Shown: one piece after another, positions 32,841-42,015 of the stretch | Layout of the letters: every line of letters begins with the position of its first letter | Numbering within the stretch: position 1 is the first letter of the stretch | Origin: Locusta migratoria | Taxonomy: Eukaryota; Arthropoda; Insecta; Orthoptera; Acrididae | Direction: 5' to 3' | Length of the DNA stretch: 64,000 nt | NCBI GenBank assembly: GCA_026315105.1 | Contig: CM048750.1 | Location: forward strand, 264,421,151-264,485,150 | The notes under the pieces: generated by a model | What the model was told of the DNA's origin: nothing | The model's input: the letters and a program-made list of their open reading frames with translations, nothing else | The model's database searches: none | Program-made: the position numbers and the translations under genes

Positions 32841-33896
32841 CATGAACAATTTTTTGAAAAGTCTCGGTCGCAATATGGTTTATTTTACATGACGCGTTTC
32901 GAGTACATCATCATCAGGTCTGTGGTATAAAAGAAGAAAATTACATTTTAGATGTTTAAGGCACACAATCACAATATCTACAATGAGTACAAAACATATT
33001 AAAACATACAAAAAAAAAAAAAAAAAAAAATTAAATAAAAAAAAAAAAAAACGATGGGAATTACAAACATTTTAGTATAGATGCTAGATTAAAACTTAAA
33101 AACACCATCATGGACGTCTAGTGACGGTGTTGAACTAGACTCACATGGCCAACTGTGGTGAGAGGGGGAAACACCGTAACAGGTAAAATAGGCCCACTCG
33201 CCACCAGATGGCGCAGGGTCAACATAAAAATTACTTGAATAAAACTACACATACATCATCTTGGGCACACAGTACTGTGTGCAGTCATAGAAACTGTGAA
33301 AATATGGCTACAAAATGTGTTAAGTCTTATAAAAATATATAAGACACCGATTTTAGATACATTAAAAATACTAATGGGATAGTGCGTACGACAAGGGAGG
33401 CTTGGGAGGGCCAGAGGATGGGATTGGGTGTTGTTAAATACAGCACAAATGTGCTTAACACATTTTGTAGCCATATTTTCACAGTTTCTATGACTGCACA
33501 CAGTACTGAGTGCCCAAGATGATGTATGTGTAGTTTTAATCAAGTAACTTTTGATGTTAACTCTGCGCCATCTGGTGGCGAGTGGGCCTATTTTACCTGT
33601 TACGGTGTTTCCCCCTCTCACCACAGTTGGCCATGTGAGTCTAGTTCAACACCGTCACTAGACGTCCATGATGGTGTTTTAAGTTTTAATCGAGCATCTA
33701 TACTAAGATGTTTGTAATTCACATCGTTTTTTTAAAATGTGTAAGTATATATGTATTAATATGTTTTGTACTCATTGTATATTGTGATTGCATGCCTTAA
33801 ACATCTAAAATGTAATTTTCTTCTCTTATACCACAGATCTGATGATGTACTCGAATCGCGTTATGTGAAATAAAGCATTTTGCGACTGAGACTTTT

Positions 33897-33944
<48 letters not shown>

Positions 33945-33950
33945 CATGCA
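32841..33950. repeat. Foldback element C, 1.1-kb palindrome
   Basis: The arms at 32841-33324 and 33454-33950 are inverted copies over nearly 500 bp, with a ~129-bp spacer. Matching blocks include GACGTCTAGTGACGGTGTTG, GCCCACTCGCCACCAGATGG and ACATACATCATCTTGGGCAC with their inverses. The outer ends share TTCATGCA. The right arm has 45 A at 33898-33942 where the left has only TTTTTT. The left arm has its own A-runs near 33010-33050. No protein-coding remnant is present. The boxes CTGATGA and CGAAACGCGTC near 32900-32925 (minus) resemble Penelope-type ends. Confidence 0.88.
33898..33942. repeat. Poly(A) tract at end of foldback C
   Basis: 45 consecutive A, an expansion specific to the right arm. 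Confidence 0.97.
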
Positions 33951-34400
33951 AATACACTTGTGTTATTACGACGAAACTTTTAAAGATGCCAAGAGACTAC
34001 CAACGTGCAGTATTAAAATAATTACTCCAGAAAGTTTTCAGCTGCTGTAGCTGTGCGACGTTCACTTTTACAGACAAACGAAGACCTCAGTAAGATGTAT
34101 TCAGAGTTTCCCATACTCCATAGGACAAAATACTGCAAGTGCTGCTTAAGAAAACTCCATAAAAATAAATTAATCGTACACCTCCAGTCTGCCTCAATAT
34201 ACAGTGACGTATATCGAGAACCATGGAACACCGCAAACTTGTTTGTTGACATTGAATCGTTCAGAATTGTAAACCAGATATGTTATGCAATAGATTCATT
34301 GAGTGAACCATACACATACAAAAATGTCGCGTTTAATAGATATAGGTCGCGGAAGTTATAAGTATTTAACTTTGCTATGGTCAGTATCAATCTCATTCGT
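33951..34400. other. Unassigned stretch
   Basis: A 102-codon plus-strand frame (34053-34361) and a minus-strand frame overlap here. Neither has features I recognise, and I do not call a gene. Confidence 0.35.
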
Positions 34401-34505
34401 GTCTTGTTGTTGTGGTCTTCAACGCAGAGACTGGTTTGATACAGCTCTCCTCAGAACCCTATTCTGAGCAAGCCTCTTCATCTTGTACCTGTTCGTAGGT
34501 CTTTG
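34401..34505 (-). mobile_element. Short LINE 3'-region fragment
   Basis: TTGTTGTGGTCTTCAACGCA, GAGACTGGTTTGATACAGCT and CAAGCCTCTTCATCTTGTAC form a phrase I associate with the 3' region of a common insect LINE, read inverted. Recognition is from memory, and the fragment is short. Confidence 0.45.
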
Positions 34506-34858
34506 CTTCTTGCAGTTCTCCGGCGCTCTCGGTGACGACTGGCTGAAATTCAATGGCACTAAACTAATCTGTTACAAATAATGTTGGCGACACGTATATT
34601 TGCAGTTAATTGACACTTTAATGATTCAATAGTGCCCCATTGTCCCCATTTATGGTCAGCATACAAGTCTCTTTAACAACCAGATTCATACATATCACAC
34701 ATTATTAATATAAATTTACACGGTTAGTGTGTGAAATACACAAGTCTGAGGAGTACATCTTAATGTGGCACAAATATTAATAGTCCATTTATAATCTCGA
34801 TAGAAACACTTTCCACGCGACTAACAATGTAGAACTTTTACACAATTGTTCAAAATTA

Positions 34859-36146
34859 CGAGGTGCATTCAAGTTCTAAGGCCTCCGACTTTTTTTCTAA
34901 TTAACTACTCCCCCTAAATTGATGTAAATCGCGTTACTTCTCGACGTAATCGCCCTGCAGACGTACACATTTTTCACAACGCTGACGCCATGATTCCATG
35001 GCAGCGGCGAAGGCTTCTTTAGGAGTCGCTGAGGCAATAGCAGCACGGCTGGTGAATGTGCAGCCACGGGGAGTGTCTTTCATTGATGGAAAAAGCCAGA
35101 AGTCACTAGGAGCCGAGTAAGGTGAGTAGGGAGCATGAGGAATCACTTCAAAGTTATTATCACGAAGAAACTGTTGCATAACGTTAGCTCGATGTGCGGG
35201 TGCGTTGTCTCGGTGAAACAGCAGCCCTTCCCGGACGTTTTGTTGCAGTGCAGGAAGGAATTTGTTCTTCAAAACATTTTCGTGGGATGCACCTGTTACC
35301 ATAGTGCCCTTTGGAACGCAATGGGTAAGGATTACGCCCTCGCTGTCCCAGGACATAGACACCATCATTTTTTCAGCACTGGCAGTTACCCAAATTTTTT
35401 TTGGTGGCGGTGAATCTGTGTGCTTTCATTGAGCTGCCTGGCGGTTTGTTTCTAAATTGAAAAATAGCATCCACGTCTCATCCATTGTCACAACAGACGA
35501 AAAGAAAGTCCCATTCGTGCTGTCGTTGCGCGTCAACATCGCTTGGCAACATGCCACACGGGCAGCCTCATGGTCGTCCGTCAGCATTCGTGGCACCAAC
35601 CTGGATGACACTTTTCGCATTTTCAGGTCGTCGTGCAGGATTGTGTGCACAGAACCCATAGAAATGCCAACTCTGGAGGCGATGTGTTCAACAGTCATTC
35701 GGCGATCCCCCAAAACAATTCTTTCCACTTTCTTGATCATGTCGTCAGACCGGCTTGTGCGAGCCCGAGGTTGTTTCGGTTTGTTGCCACACGATGTTCT
35801 GCCTTCATTAAACTGTCGCGCCCACGAAGTCACTTTCGACACATCCATTATTCCATCACCACATGTCTCCTTCAACTGTCGATGAATTTCAATTGATGTC
35901 ACACCACGCAAATTCAGAAAACGAATGATTGCACGCTGTTCAAGTAAGGAAAACGTCGCCATTTTAAGTATCTAAAACAGTTCTCATTCTCGCCGCTGGG
36001 GGTAAAATTCCATCTGCCGTATGGTGCTTCCATCTCTGGGACGTATTGACAATGAACGCGGACTCATTTTAAAACAATGCGCAAGTTTCTATCTCTTTCC
36101 AGTCCAGAGAAAAAAATCGGAGGCCTTGGAACTTGAATGCACCTCG
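34859..36146 (-). mobile_element. mariner transposon, full length
   Basis: 1288 bp, a normal mariner length, flanked by TA (34857-34858 and 36147-36148). The TIRs start CGAGGTGCATTCAAGTTC on both sides and match over about 31 bp with one difference (TAAGG against CAAGG) before T-runs. It holds one transposase gene on minus. Both ends and the target duplication are intact, so the DNA could still be mobilised in trans. Confidence 0.96.
34934..35962 (-). pseudogene. mariner transposase with one in-frame stop
   Basis: From ATG at 35962 the frame runs 178 codons to TGA at 35426-35428, then continues in the same frame (KHTDSPPPKKIWVTASAEK) to a stop at 34934: 342 codons in all, as expected for mariner. 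The N-terminal HTH region starts MATFSLLEQRAIIRFL. WVTASAEK-type linker and catalytic residues follow: Asp in VVTMDETW, Asp in LLFHRDNAPAH, Asp in YSAPSDFWLF, with 34 residues between the last two (DD34D). The usual SPDLAPSD is SPYSAPSD here. The stop is one base from TGG, the Trp codon normally found at QWKHTDSP. It would cut and paste at TA if intact. Confidence 0.93.
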
Positions 36147-36282
36147 TAAAGTTCAAAATGACGTGGGTTGTATCTCAGATACATCACGAAACTAAGACTC
36201 CTTACTGGCGTGGATTGTGCCTTCGATCAAGTATGAAACAATTCTCAAATTAATACTCGGAACAGGCGTGCATTGTGCCTTT

Positions 36283-36487
36283 GCCACGTGGGAGAAGCCA
36301 AGCGGTGTGGAACGCCATGTTACGGATCTAGCGGCCTCCCGCGTCGGAGGTTCGAATCCTCCCTCGGGCATGGATGTGTGTGTTGTCCTTTGGGTAGTTT
36401 AACTTAGATTAAGTTGTTTGTATGACTAGGGACTGATGACCAACATATTTTGGTCCCATATGATTACAAACATTTGAAATATTTTTG
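36283..36487 (+). mobile_element. SINE, subfamily 2-like
   Basis: Diverged head (GCCACGTGGGAGAAGCCAAGC) with B-box GGTTCGAATCC, then CTCGGGCATGGATGTGTGTG and GGGACTGATGACC. A perfect 11-bp duplication, ATTGTGCCTTT, lies at 36272-36282 and 36488-36498. Confidence 0.9.
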
Positions 36488-36498
36488 ATTGTGCCTTT

Positions 36499-37100
36499 AG
36501 ATGTAACAAGACTCCTTTACATGACGCATAAGCATCCTATTTATATCATCCAAACGGTGTCACTGAAAGTAAATATGTATTGTTAATTGACTTCGTTACA
36601 TTAATTATAATGGAAAAATAAAAAATTACATACAGCTGGCTATAATAAAAGATAGAGTAAATAATACTGAGTAAATTAATGTATCAATCTTAGTTAAATT
36701 AATAGTGTCTCATTTACTATTTAATGATCTAGGTTTTTCAACAATACTTTCGAAATTAACGGTATTTATACAGAAACTTATGAGGACAAAGCTTTCCTAA
36801 CATTAATTTTGAAACTTAATAATACCTAGTTTAATATTATGAGACAAGAATTTACTTATTTTTATCGAAAATACTAATTATCGTGCTTTATGAACACTAA
36901 AAATATATCTCTAACACAAAATAATTAATATTTGCTAATTAAACAAACTTCAGTGACCCCAAATAATAGGAAATAACTTCAGCTAGTCACGTTAGAAAAA
37001 AGAATAACAAAATTTTTGGAAAAGACAATGATTATAGACTAATTACATTTATATGTGTTGTTATGCAACAGTGGTAGTTTGAGGTAGTAGTTGGTGTTAG
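36499..37100. other. A+T-rich leader of the LINE or flank
   Basis: No frame and no recognised ORF1. The LINE 5' end must lie somewhere here or at the start of the open frame (stop codon TAG at 37098-37100), but I cannot place it. Confidence 0.4.
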
Positions 37101-40100
37101 GGCTGCACCTTTTTTAGACTGAAGACAGCTGATAGATATTCCTGCTTAAAGGAAGTCCCTCTAAGAAATGAACCACCTTTGACAAAGTCTAAGAATATAA
37201 GTAATAAGGGAATTACTGTTTTTCATCAAAATATACAGGGTATCAGAGATAAAGTTAATGAAATGCTTATTGATACTGATTCTGACATTATTGGAATTTC
37301 AGAGCACTTTTTAAGTGGTGTGACAATTAAGAGACTTCCTTTGCCAGGATACAGGTTAGCTGCTTTCTACTCTAGGAGTTCTTTGCAGTGTGGGGGAGTG
37401 GCCATGTATGTAAAAAACGATTTTTCATCGGAGTCAATCGATTTTTCTAAACACTGCACAGAACAGATATTTGAATGTTGTGCAGGAGTTGTTAATGTTA
37501 ATGGAACTAAACTAGTAATAGTTGTTATTTATAGATCCCCTGACTCAGATTTTAAAATGTTTCTGCCCAAGCTGGAATTGGTTCTGGGTTCACTGTATAG
37601 GAAGTATAAAAATTTAATTGTGTGTGGAGATTTCAACATTAATTGTGTAGGTGATAGCTCAAGGAAAAGTCAGCTGTTAGATCTATTTCATTCCTATAAC
37701 ATGATGCAAACAGTATTTTTTCCAACGAGAGTGCAAGGAAATAGCAGTTCTACCATTGACAATATTTTTGTTCATTCTTCATTATTAGAAGGGCACTCTG
37801 TCAGCAGAATAGTAAATGGCCTATCAGACCACGATGCCCAACTTTTAATTCTAAAAAGTATTTGTTCTCAAACAAATGTTAAACATAAATATCAACTACT
37901 CAGAAAAGTTAATCCAGTTGCAATTGAGACCTTTTTAAGCCTAATTAAGGAACAAGAATGGCAGGATGTTTATAGTGCTGATAATGCAGATGATAAATAT
38001 AATGCTTTTCTGAACACATTTATTATGCTGTTTGAAAGTTGCTTTCCGCTAGAACGCTCAAAACAGGGTACTTTCAGTAACAGACAGCCAGGGTGGATGA
38101 CAAAGGGGATAAGAGTATCATGTAGAACTAAGCGGGAGTTGTATCAAAATGTTAGAAGCAGTCAGAATGAAGATGCAGTAGCTCATTACAAACAGTACTG
38201 TAAGGTTCTGAAAAATGTCATTAAGAATGCAAAAAGTATGTGGTACGCAAAAAGAATAGCAAACTCTCGGGATAAAATTAAAACTATCTGGTCAGTCGTG
38301 AAGGAAGTGTCTGGTCAGGAGCAGCAGGTAGAAGATATAACGTCAGTGCGTAGTAGGAATGTTTCTGTTACTGACAAGTTAGATATATGTGCAATATTCA
38401 ATAATCACTTTCTGAATATAGTAGAGGAACTAAACAAAACTCTAGTTTCTACAGGTAATCATATAACGTTTTTAGAAAATGCGTTTCCGAGGCTGTTGCC
38501 TGAAATGATCCTTCATGATACTTCCATAGGTGAGATTGAGTCAATAATTAAATCACTAAAGACTAAGGACTCTTGTGGATATGATGGGGTATCTAGCAGA
38601 ATTCTAAAGTACTGTTCTCCATATGTTAGCCCACTACTAAGCCATATTTGTAATTTTTCCTTTCAGAATGGTCAGTTTCCTAACAGATTAAAGTACTCAG
38701 TAGTGAAACCGCTTTATAAAAAAGGAGAAAGGGATAATGTAGACAACTATAGACCTATTTATATGCCATCGGTTTTTTTCAAAGTTATTGAAAAGGCTGT
38801 ATATTCAAGATTAATTGATCATTTCAGTTCACATAATTTCCTGTCAAATGTACAGTTTGGTTTTAGAAGTGGTTTAACGACCGAAAACGCTATATTTTCG
38901 TTTCTCTGTGAGGCACTTGATGGGTTAAATAAGAGGCTACGGACATTAGGCGTCTTCTTTGATTTAACAAAAGCGTTTGATTGTGTTGATCACAAAATAT
39001 TGTTGCAGAAGTTGGAACATCATGGAATACGGGGAGTAGCCCACAACTGGTTCACCTCTTACTTTAATAATAGACAACAGAAGGTAATTCTCCGCAATGT
39101 AGAAAATGGCTATGACGTGCAATCCCAATGGGGCACAATTAAGTATGGGGTGCCCCAGGGGTCTGTTTTGGGACCATTGCTGTTTCTTATTTATATAAAT
39201 GATATGCCTTCGAGTATAACAGGTGATTGTAAAATATTTTTGTTTGCTGATGATACCAGCTTGGTAGTGAAGGATGTTGCTCGAATTATTGACACAGTAT
39301 CAAATAATGCAGTTCAAGAGATAAGTTCATGGCTAATAGAAAACAAGTTGATGTTAAATCACAGTAAAACTCAGTTTTTACAATTTCTAACACATAATTT
39401 GACGAAATCTGACATTATGATTACACATAATGGGCATGTGATAAGTGAGACTGAACAGTTCAAATTTCTAGGTGTTCATATAGACGGTAAGCTGTCATGG
39501 AAAGCCCATGTTCAGGATCTTGTTCCAAAACTAAATTCTGCTATATTTACCATTAGAACAATATCTGAGATAAGTGATTTTTCAACACGAAAAGTAGTCT
39601 ATTTCGCTTACTTTCACTCACTTATGACGTACGGCATTGTTTTTTGGGGTAACTCGCCTGATGCAAAAAGGATATTTCTGGCTCAAAAACGGGCGGTTCG
39701 AGCAATATCTGGTGTAAGTTCGCGAACGTCATGTCGACCCCTTTTCAGTAGTCTGGGAATTTTGACTCTGGCGTCACAATACGTTTTTTCTTTAATGTCG
39801 TTTGTTGTTAATAATATCAGCTTATTCCCACGAGTTAGTATCTTTCACTCGGTGAATACTAGACAGATGTCTAATCTACATTTGCACCACACCACCTTAA
39901 CACTTGTGCAGAAAGGGGTGCAGTATTCTGCGGCATCCATTTTCAATAAGCTGCCACAAGAACTTAAGAATCTTAGCACTAATCCACATGCTTTCAAATC
40001 TAAATTGAAGAGTTACCTCGTGGCTCACTCCTTTTATTCTGTCGAGGAACTCCTAGAAAAATTAAACAATTAAGCTAATTTATTTTTTCTTTATTGATTC

Positions 40101-40265
40101 TTTTCACTTTGTCTTAAGATTGTCGTGTGCAAAGGACTACTTAAAATTTTTCTATTACCATTATTGTGTAACTATTAATGTATTGACTTGTTCCATGACC
40201 ATGGAGTCTTACTCCTGAAGTGGGTCCTATGGAACAGAAAAAACAAATAAAAATAAATAAATAAA
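37101..40265 (+). mobile_element. CR1/Daphne-type LINE with intact ORF2
   Basis: A plus-strand non-LTR retrotransposon: an intact endonuclease-RT frame, a ~130-bp 3' region and a simple tail AAATAAAAATAAATAAATAAAT at about 40243-40265. Short tandem tails instead of long poly(A) are usual in CR1-group LINEs. No ORF1 (gag-like) frame is visible upstream, so the copy is probably 5'-truncated. The fragment at 63225-64000 belongs to a related element. Confidence 0.9.
37179..40073 (+). CDS. LINE endonuclease-reverse transcriptase (ORF2), intact
   Basis: A 964-codon frame with no stop or frameshift. It is open back to 37101, but no ATG lies between the upstream stop and the endonuclease; the start given uses TTG at 37179, so initiation is unresolved. 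AP-endonuclease domain (about residues 10-220): FHQNIQGIRDKV, DIIGISEHFL, VIYRSPDSD, CGDFNIN (Asp151), LSDHDAQLL (Asp217-His218). RT domain (about 450-750): SCGYDGVSSRIL, YKKGERDNVDNYRPI, motif A FFDLTKAFDCVDHKILL, motif B YGVPQGSVLGPLLFLIYIND, catalytic FADD at 689-692, then FLGVHIDGKLSWKAH. The C-terminal region has YFAYFHSLMTYGIVFWGNS and QKRAVRAISG. It nicks genomic DNA and reverse-transcribes its RNA at the nick. RPIYMPSVF replaces the more usual RPISLLPVF. Clade placement within the CR1 group is by eye. Confidence 0.92.
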   Translation: MTKSKNISNKGITVFHQNIQGIRDKVNEMLIDTDSDIIGISEHFLSGVTIKRLPLPGYRLAAFYSRSSLQCGGVAMYVKNDFSSESIDFSKHCTEQIFECCAGVVNVNGTKLVIVVIYRSPDSDFKMFLPKLELVLGSLYRKYKNLIVCGDFNINCVGDSSRKSQLLDLFHSYNMMQTVFFPTRVQGNSSSTIDNIFVHSSLLEGHSVSRIVNGLSDHDAQLLILKSICSQTNVKHKYQLLRKVNPVAIETFLSLIKEQEWQDVYSADNADDKYNAFLNTFIMLFESCFPLERSKQGTFSNRQPGWMTKGIRVSCRTKRELYQNVRSSQNEDAVAHYKQYCKVLKNVIKNAKSMWYAKRIANSRDKIKTIWSVVKEVSGQEQQVEDITSVRSRNVSVTDKLDICAIFNNHFLNIVEELNKTLVSTGNHITFLENAFPRLLPEMILHDTSIGEIESIIKSLKTKDSCGYDGVSSRILKYCSPYVSPLLSHICNFSFQNGQFPNRLKYSVVKPLYKKGERDNVDNYRPIYMPSVFFKVIEKAVYSRLIDHFSSHNFLSNVQFGFRSGLTTENAIFSFLCEALDGLNKRLRTLGVFFDLTKAFDCVDHKILLQKLEHHGIRGVAHNWFTSYFNNRQQKVILRNVENGYDVQSQWGTIKYGVPQGSVLGPLLFLIYINDMPSSITGDCKIFLFADDTSLVVKDVARIIDTVSNNAVQEISSWLIENKLMLNHSKTQFLQFLTHNLTKSDIMITHNGHVISETEQFKFLGVHIDGKLSWKAHVQDLVPKLNSAIFTIRTISEISDFSTRKVVYFAYFHSLMTYGIVFWGNSPDAKRIFLAQKRAVRAISGVSSRTSCRPLFSSLGILTLASQYVFSLMSFVVNNISLFPRVSIFHSVNTRQMSNLHLHHTTLTLVQKGVQYSAASIFNKLPQELKNLSTNPHAFKSKLKSYLVAHSFYSVEELLEKLNN

Positions 40266-40495
40266 TCACAACAGCGTGTCACCAGACAACGCCGGTCAAC
40301 TGCTGTTTGTGTACGAGAAATCGGTTGGAAACTTTCCTCATGCCAGCAGGTTGTAGGGTTCGCCACCTGCGTCAACCTTGTATAAATGCTCTGAAAAGCT
40401 AATCATTTGCATATCACAGCATCTTCTTCCTGTCGGTTAAATTTCGAGTCTGTAGCACGTCGTATCAGTGGTGTAGCAATTTTAATGGCCAGGAG
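40266..40495. repeat. Probable DNA-transposon end fragment
   Basis: G+C-richer block (GTGTACGAGAAATCGGTTGG, CTAATCATTTGCATATCACAG, CAATTTTAATGGCCAGGAG) directly after the LINE tail. It leads into the DD41D remnant and is probably its 5' non-coding part, but no left TIR is found. Confidence 0.4.
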
Positions 40496-42015
40496 TGAAG
40501 ATGCAGATATTCCAGGCGGAACAACACTACGTTTTTCCGTCATTTACTGGGACATGAACGCGTTACTTTCGGCCGTTCACATGCCTGTTTGATAGGTTTT
40601 GCGTTGACGGCAGCACCAGTGCACACTGCAGAGTCTGGTTCGCCCTGTGTCGGTTTGTCATCAAACGAGGACACTCTTGCATTCGTTGCTGTGTGGAGCG
40701 GACAGGAAATGGAGCGCTATTCTTCGGCGGAAAATAGCAGACATTCACTGTGCTACCGGGGGCAGCGGATATAAATGCTAACGCTGCTCAACGTTTGTAC
40801 TTTCAGCAGTTTCAAATCGTCGAGTGCCAGATCGACAGGTCCCTAAGAGAGACAGGTTCACTTGAGGTAAGTTTTCCACTGGCACGTTCTCGTAACGGCA
40901 CATGTGACTAAGACATACTTCGGAACCCGGCGTAATCATTTTGTGTTAAAGGTGCGAAGGGCTGTCGGACGCGGTCGTCAACGTACCGAGCGTACACCAG
41001 CATTTGAAGAGGAAGCGTTAGCACTGCTGGAATGCACAACCTTAACAAGCTCGCGGTGGGTTGCACGAGAAATGGGTGTAAATCATTCCACAATTTGGCG
41101 TGTGATTTGCACCCCTAGCGCCTTCAGAATGTTCAAGCCCTTAAACCAGACGACTTTCCACGTCGAATGAATTCTGACAGTGGTACTTGCAAAACTGTGC
41201 CATTCAACCGGAATTTTCTAACTGCTTTTCACGGATGAAGCATGTTTACGCCAGAGGGAATGTTCAACAGTCACAATCTACACGTGTTGCCAAGGAAAAA
41301 TCCACACGTCACCTTTTGTTAGTGGTCACCGAGATAGCTTCGCTGTCAATATTTGGGCTGGCTTGGTAGGCGGTAATCTGGTCGGCAAATACAGGTTCCC
41401 TCTGGCTACTGAGCGCATATATGTACCTGAAGTTTTACGATAAAGTATGCCAGAGTTATTTGATCATATTCTACTCAGTTTGAGACAACAAATATGATAC
41501 CAACACAATTATGCATCTGCGCACTCTGCACAAGCAGGGTGGGTGCATTACGGTGAAACCTTTGGCGGGAACTTGATAGGGCGCAGTGAGAGCTGATTTC
41601 TTCTCTTGGGGCCACCTGAAATCTGTTGTCTACAAAGAACCGATTGAGACTGATGAAGAGCTGATAGTGCAAATCGTGGCAGCCTCCGATGCCATAACCA
41701 CTTTGCAAGGAGTGTTTGAAAGAGTACGACAATCGCTGCAGTGTCGTTGAAGGCTGTGCATTCAAGCAGGAGCACTTTTTGTAATTGTTGTCAAACGTTA
41801 CAATACTTCAACCCGACTTCTCACTTACCATGCTGCTACAAATACATTGAAGACGTAGCCTGCAAACCCGCTACTACGGGCATGTTGTGTGCCTACCCTC
41901 TTGGCTGTGCGCGAAGCTATTCAACGACGCCTAGTGCCGTGAGCTAAGGGCTGGATGTGAAATATATCATCATTTGTTATGACCCACTCTACCCGCCATA
42001 TTCAGATACACCCTG
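40496..42015 (+). pseudogene. Second DD41D-type transposase remnant, heavily decayed
   Basis: Fragments in several frames. An N-terminal helix-turn-helix region around 40710-40850 includes MERYSSAE and SNRRVPDRQV. RTPAFEEEALALLE and WVAREMGVNHSTIWRV follow at about 41000-41110, a second DNA-binding part. Then comes FTDEACF with the first catalytic Asp near 41235, and FAVNIWAGLVGGNLVGKYRFP-like sequence near 41338-41400. The right end reads CACCCTG before TA at 42016-42017, matching the CAGGGTG end of the element at 1586. It belongs to the same transposase group but is not a close copy. It is dead: many stops and frameshifts. Confidence 0.7.

Noticed and set aside
32841..33950. CRISPR-like or satellite array
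   Set aside because: There are only two inverted arms, no regularly spaced repeats, and the context is eukaryotic.
35457..35885. 142-codon plus-strand frame opposite the mariner gene
   Set aside because: Antisense of the mariner transposase. TIRs and catalytic residues fix the coding strand as minus.
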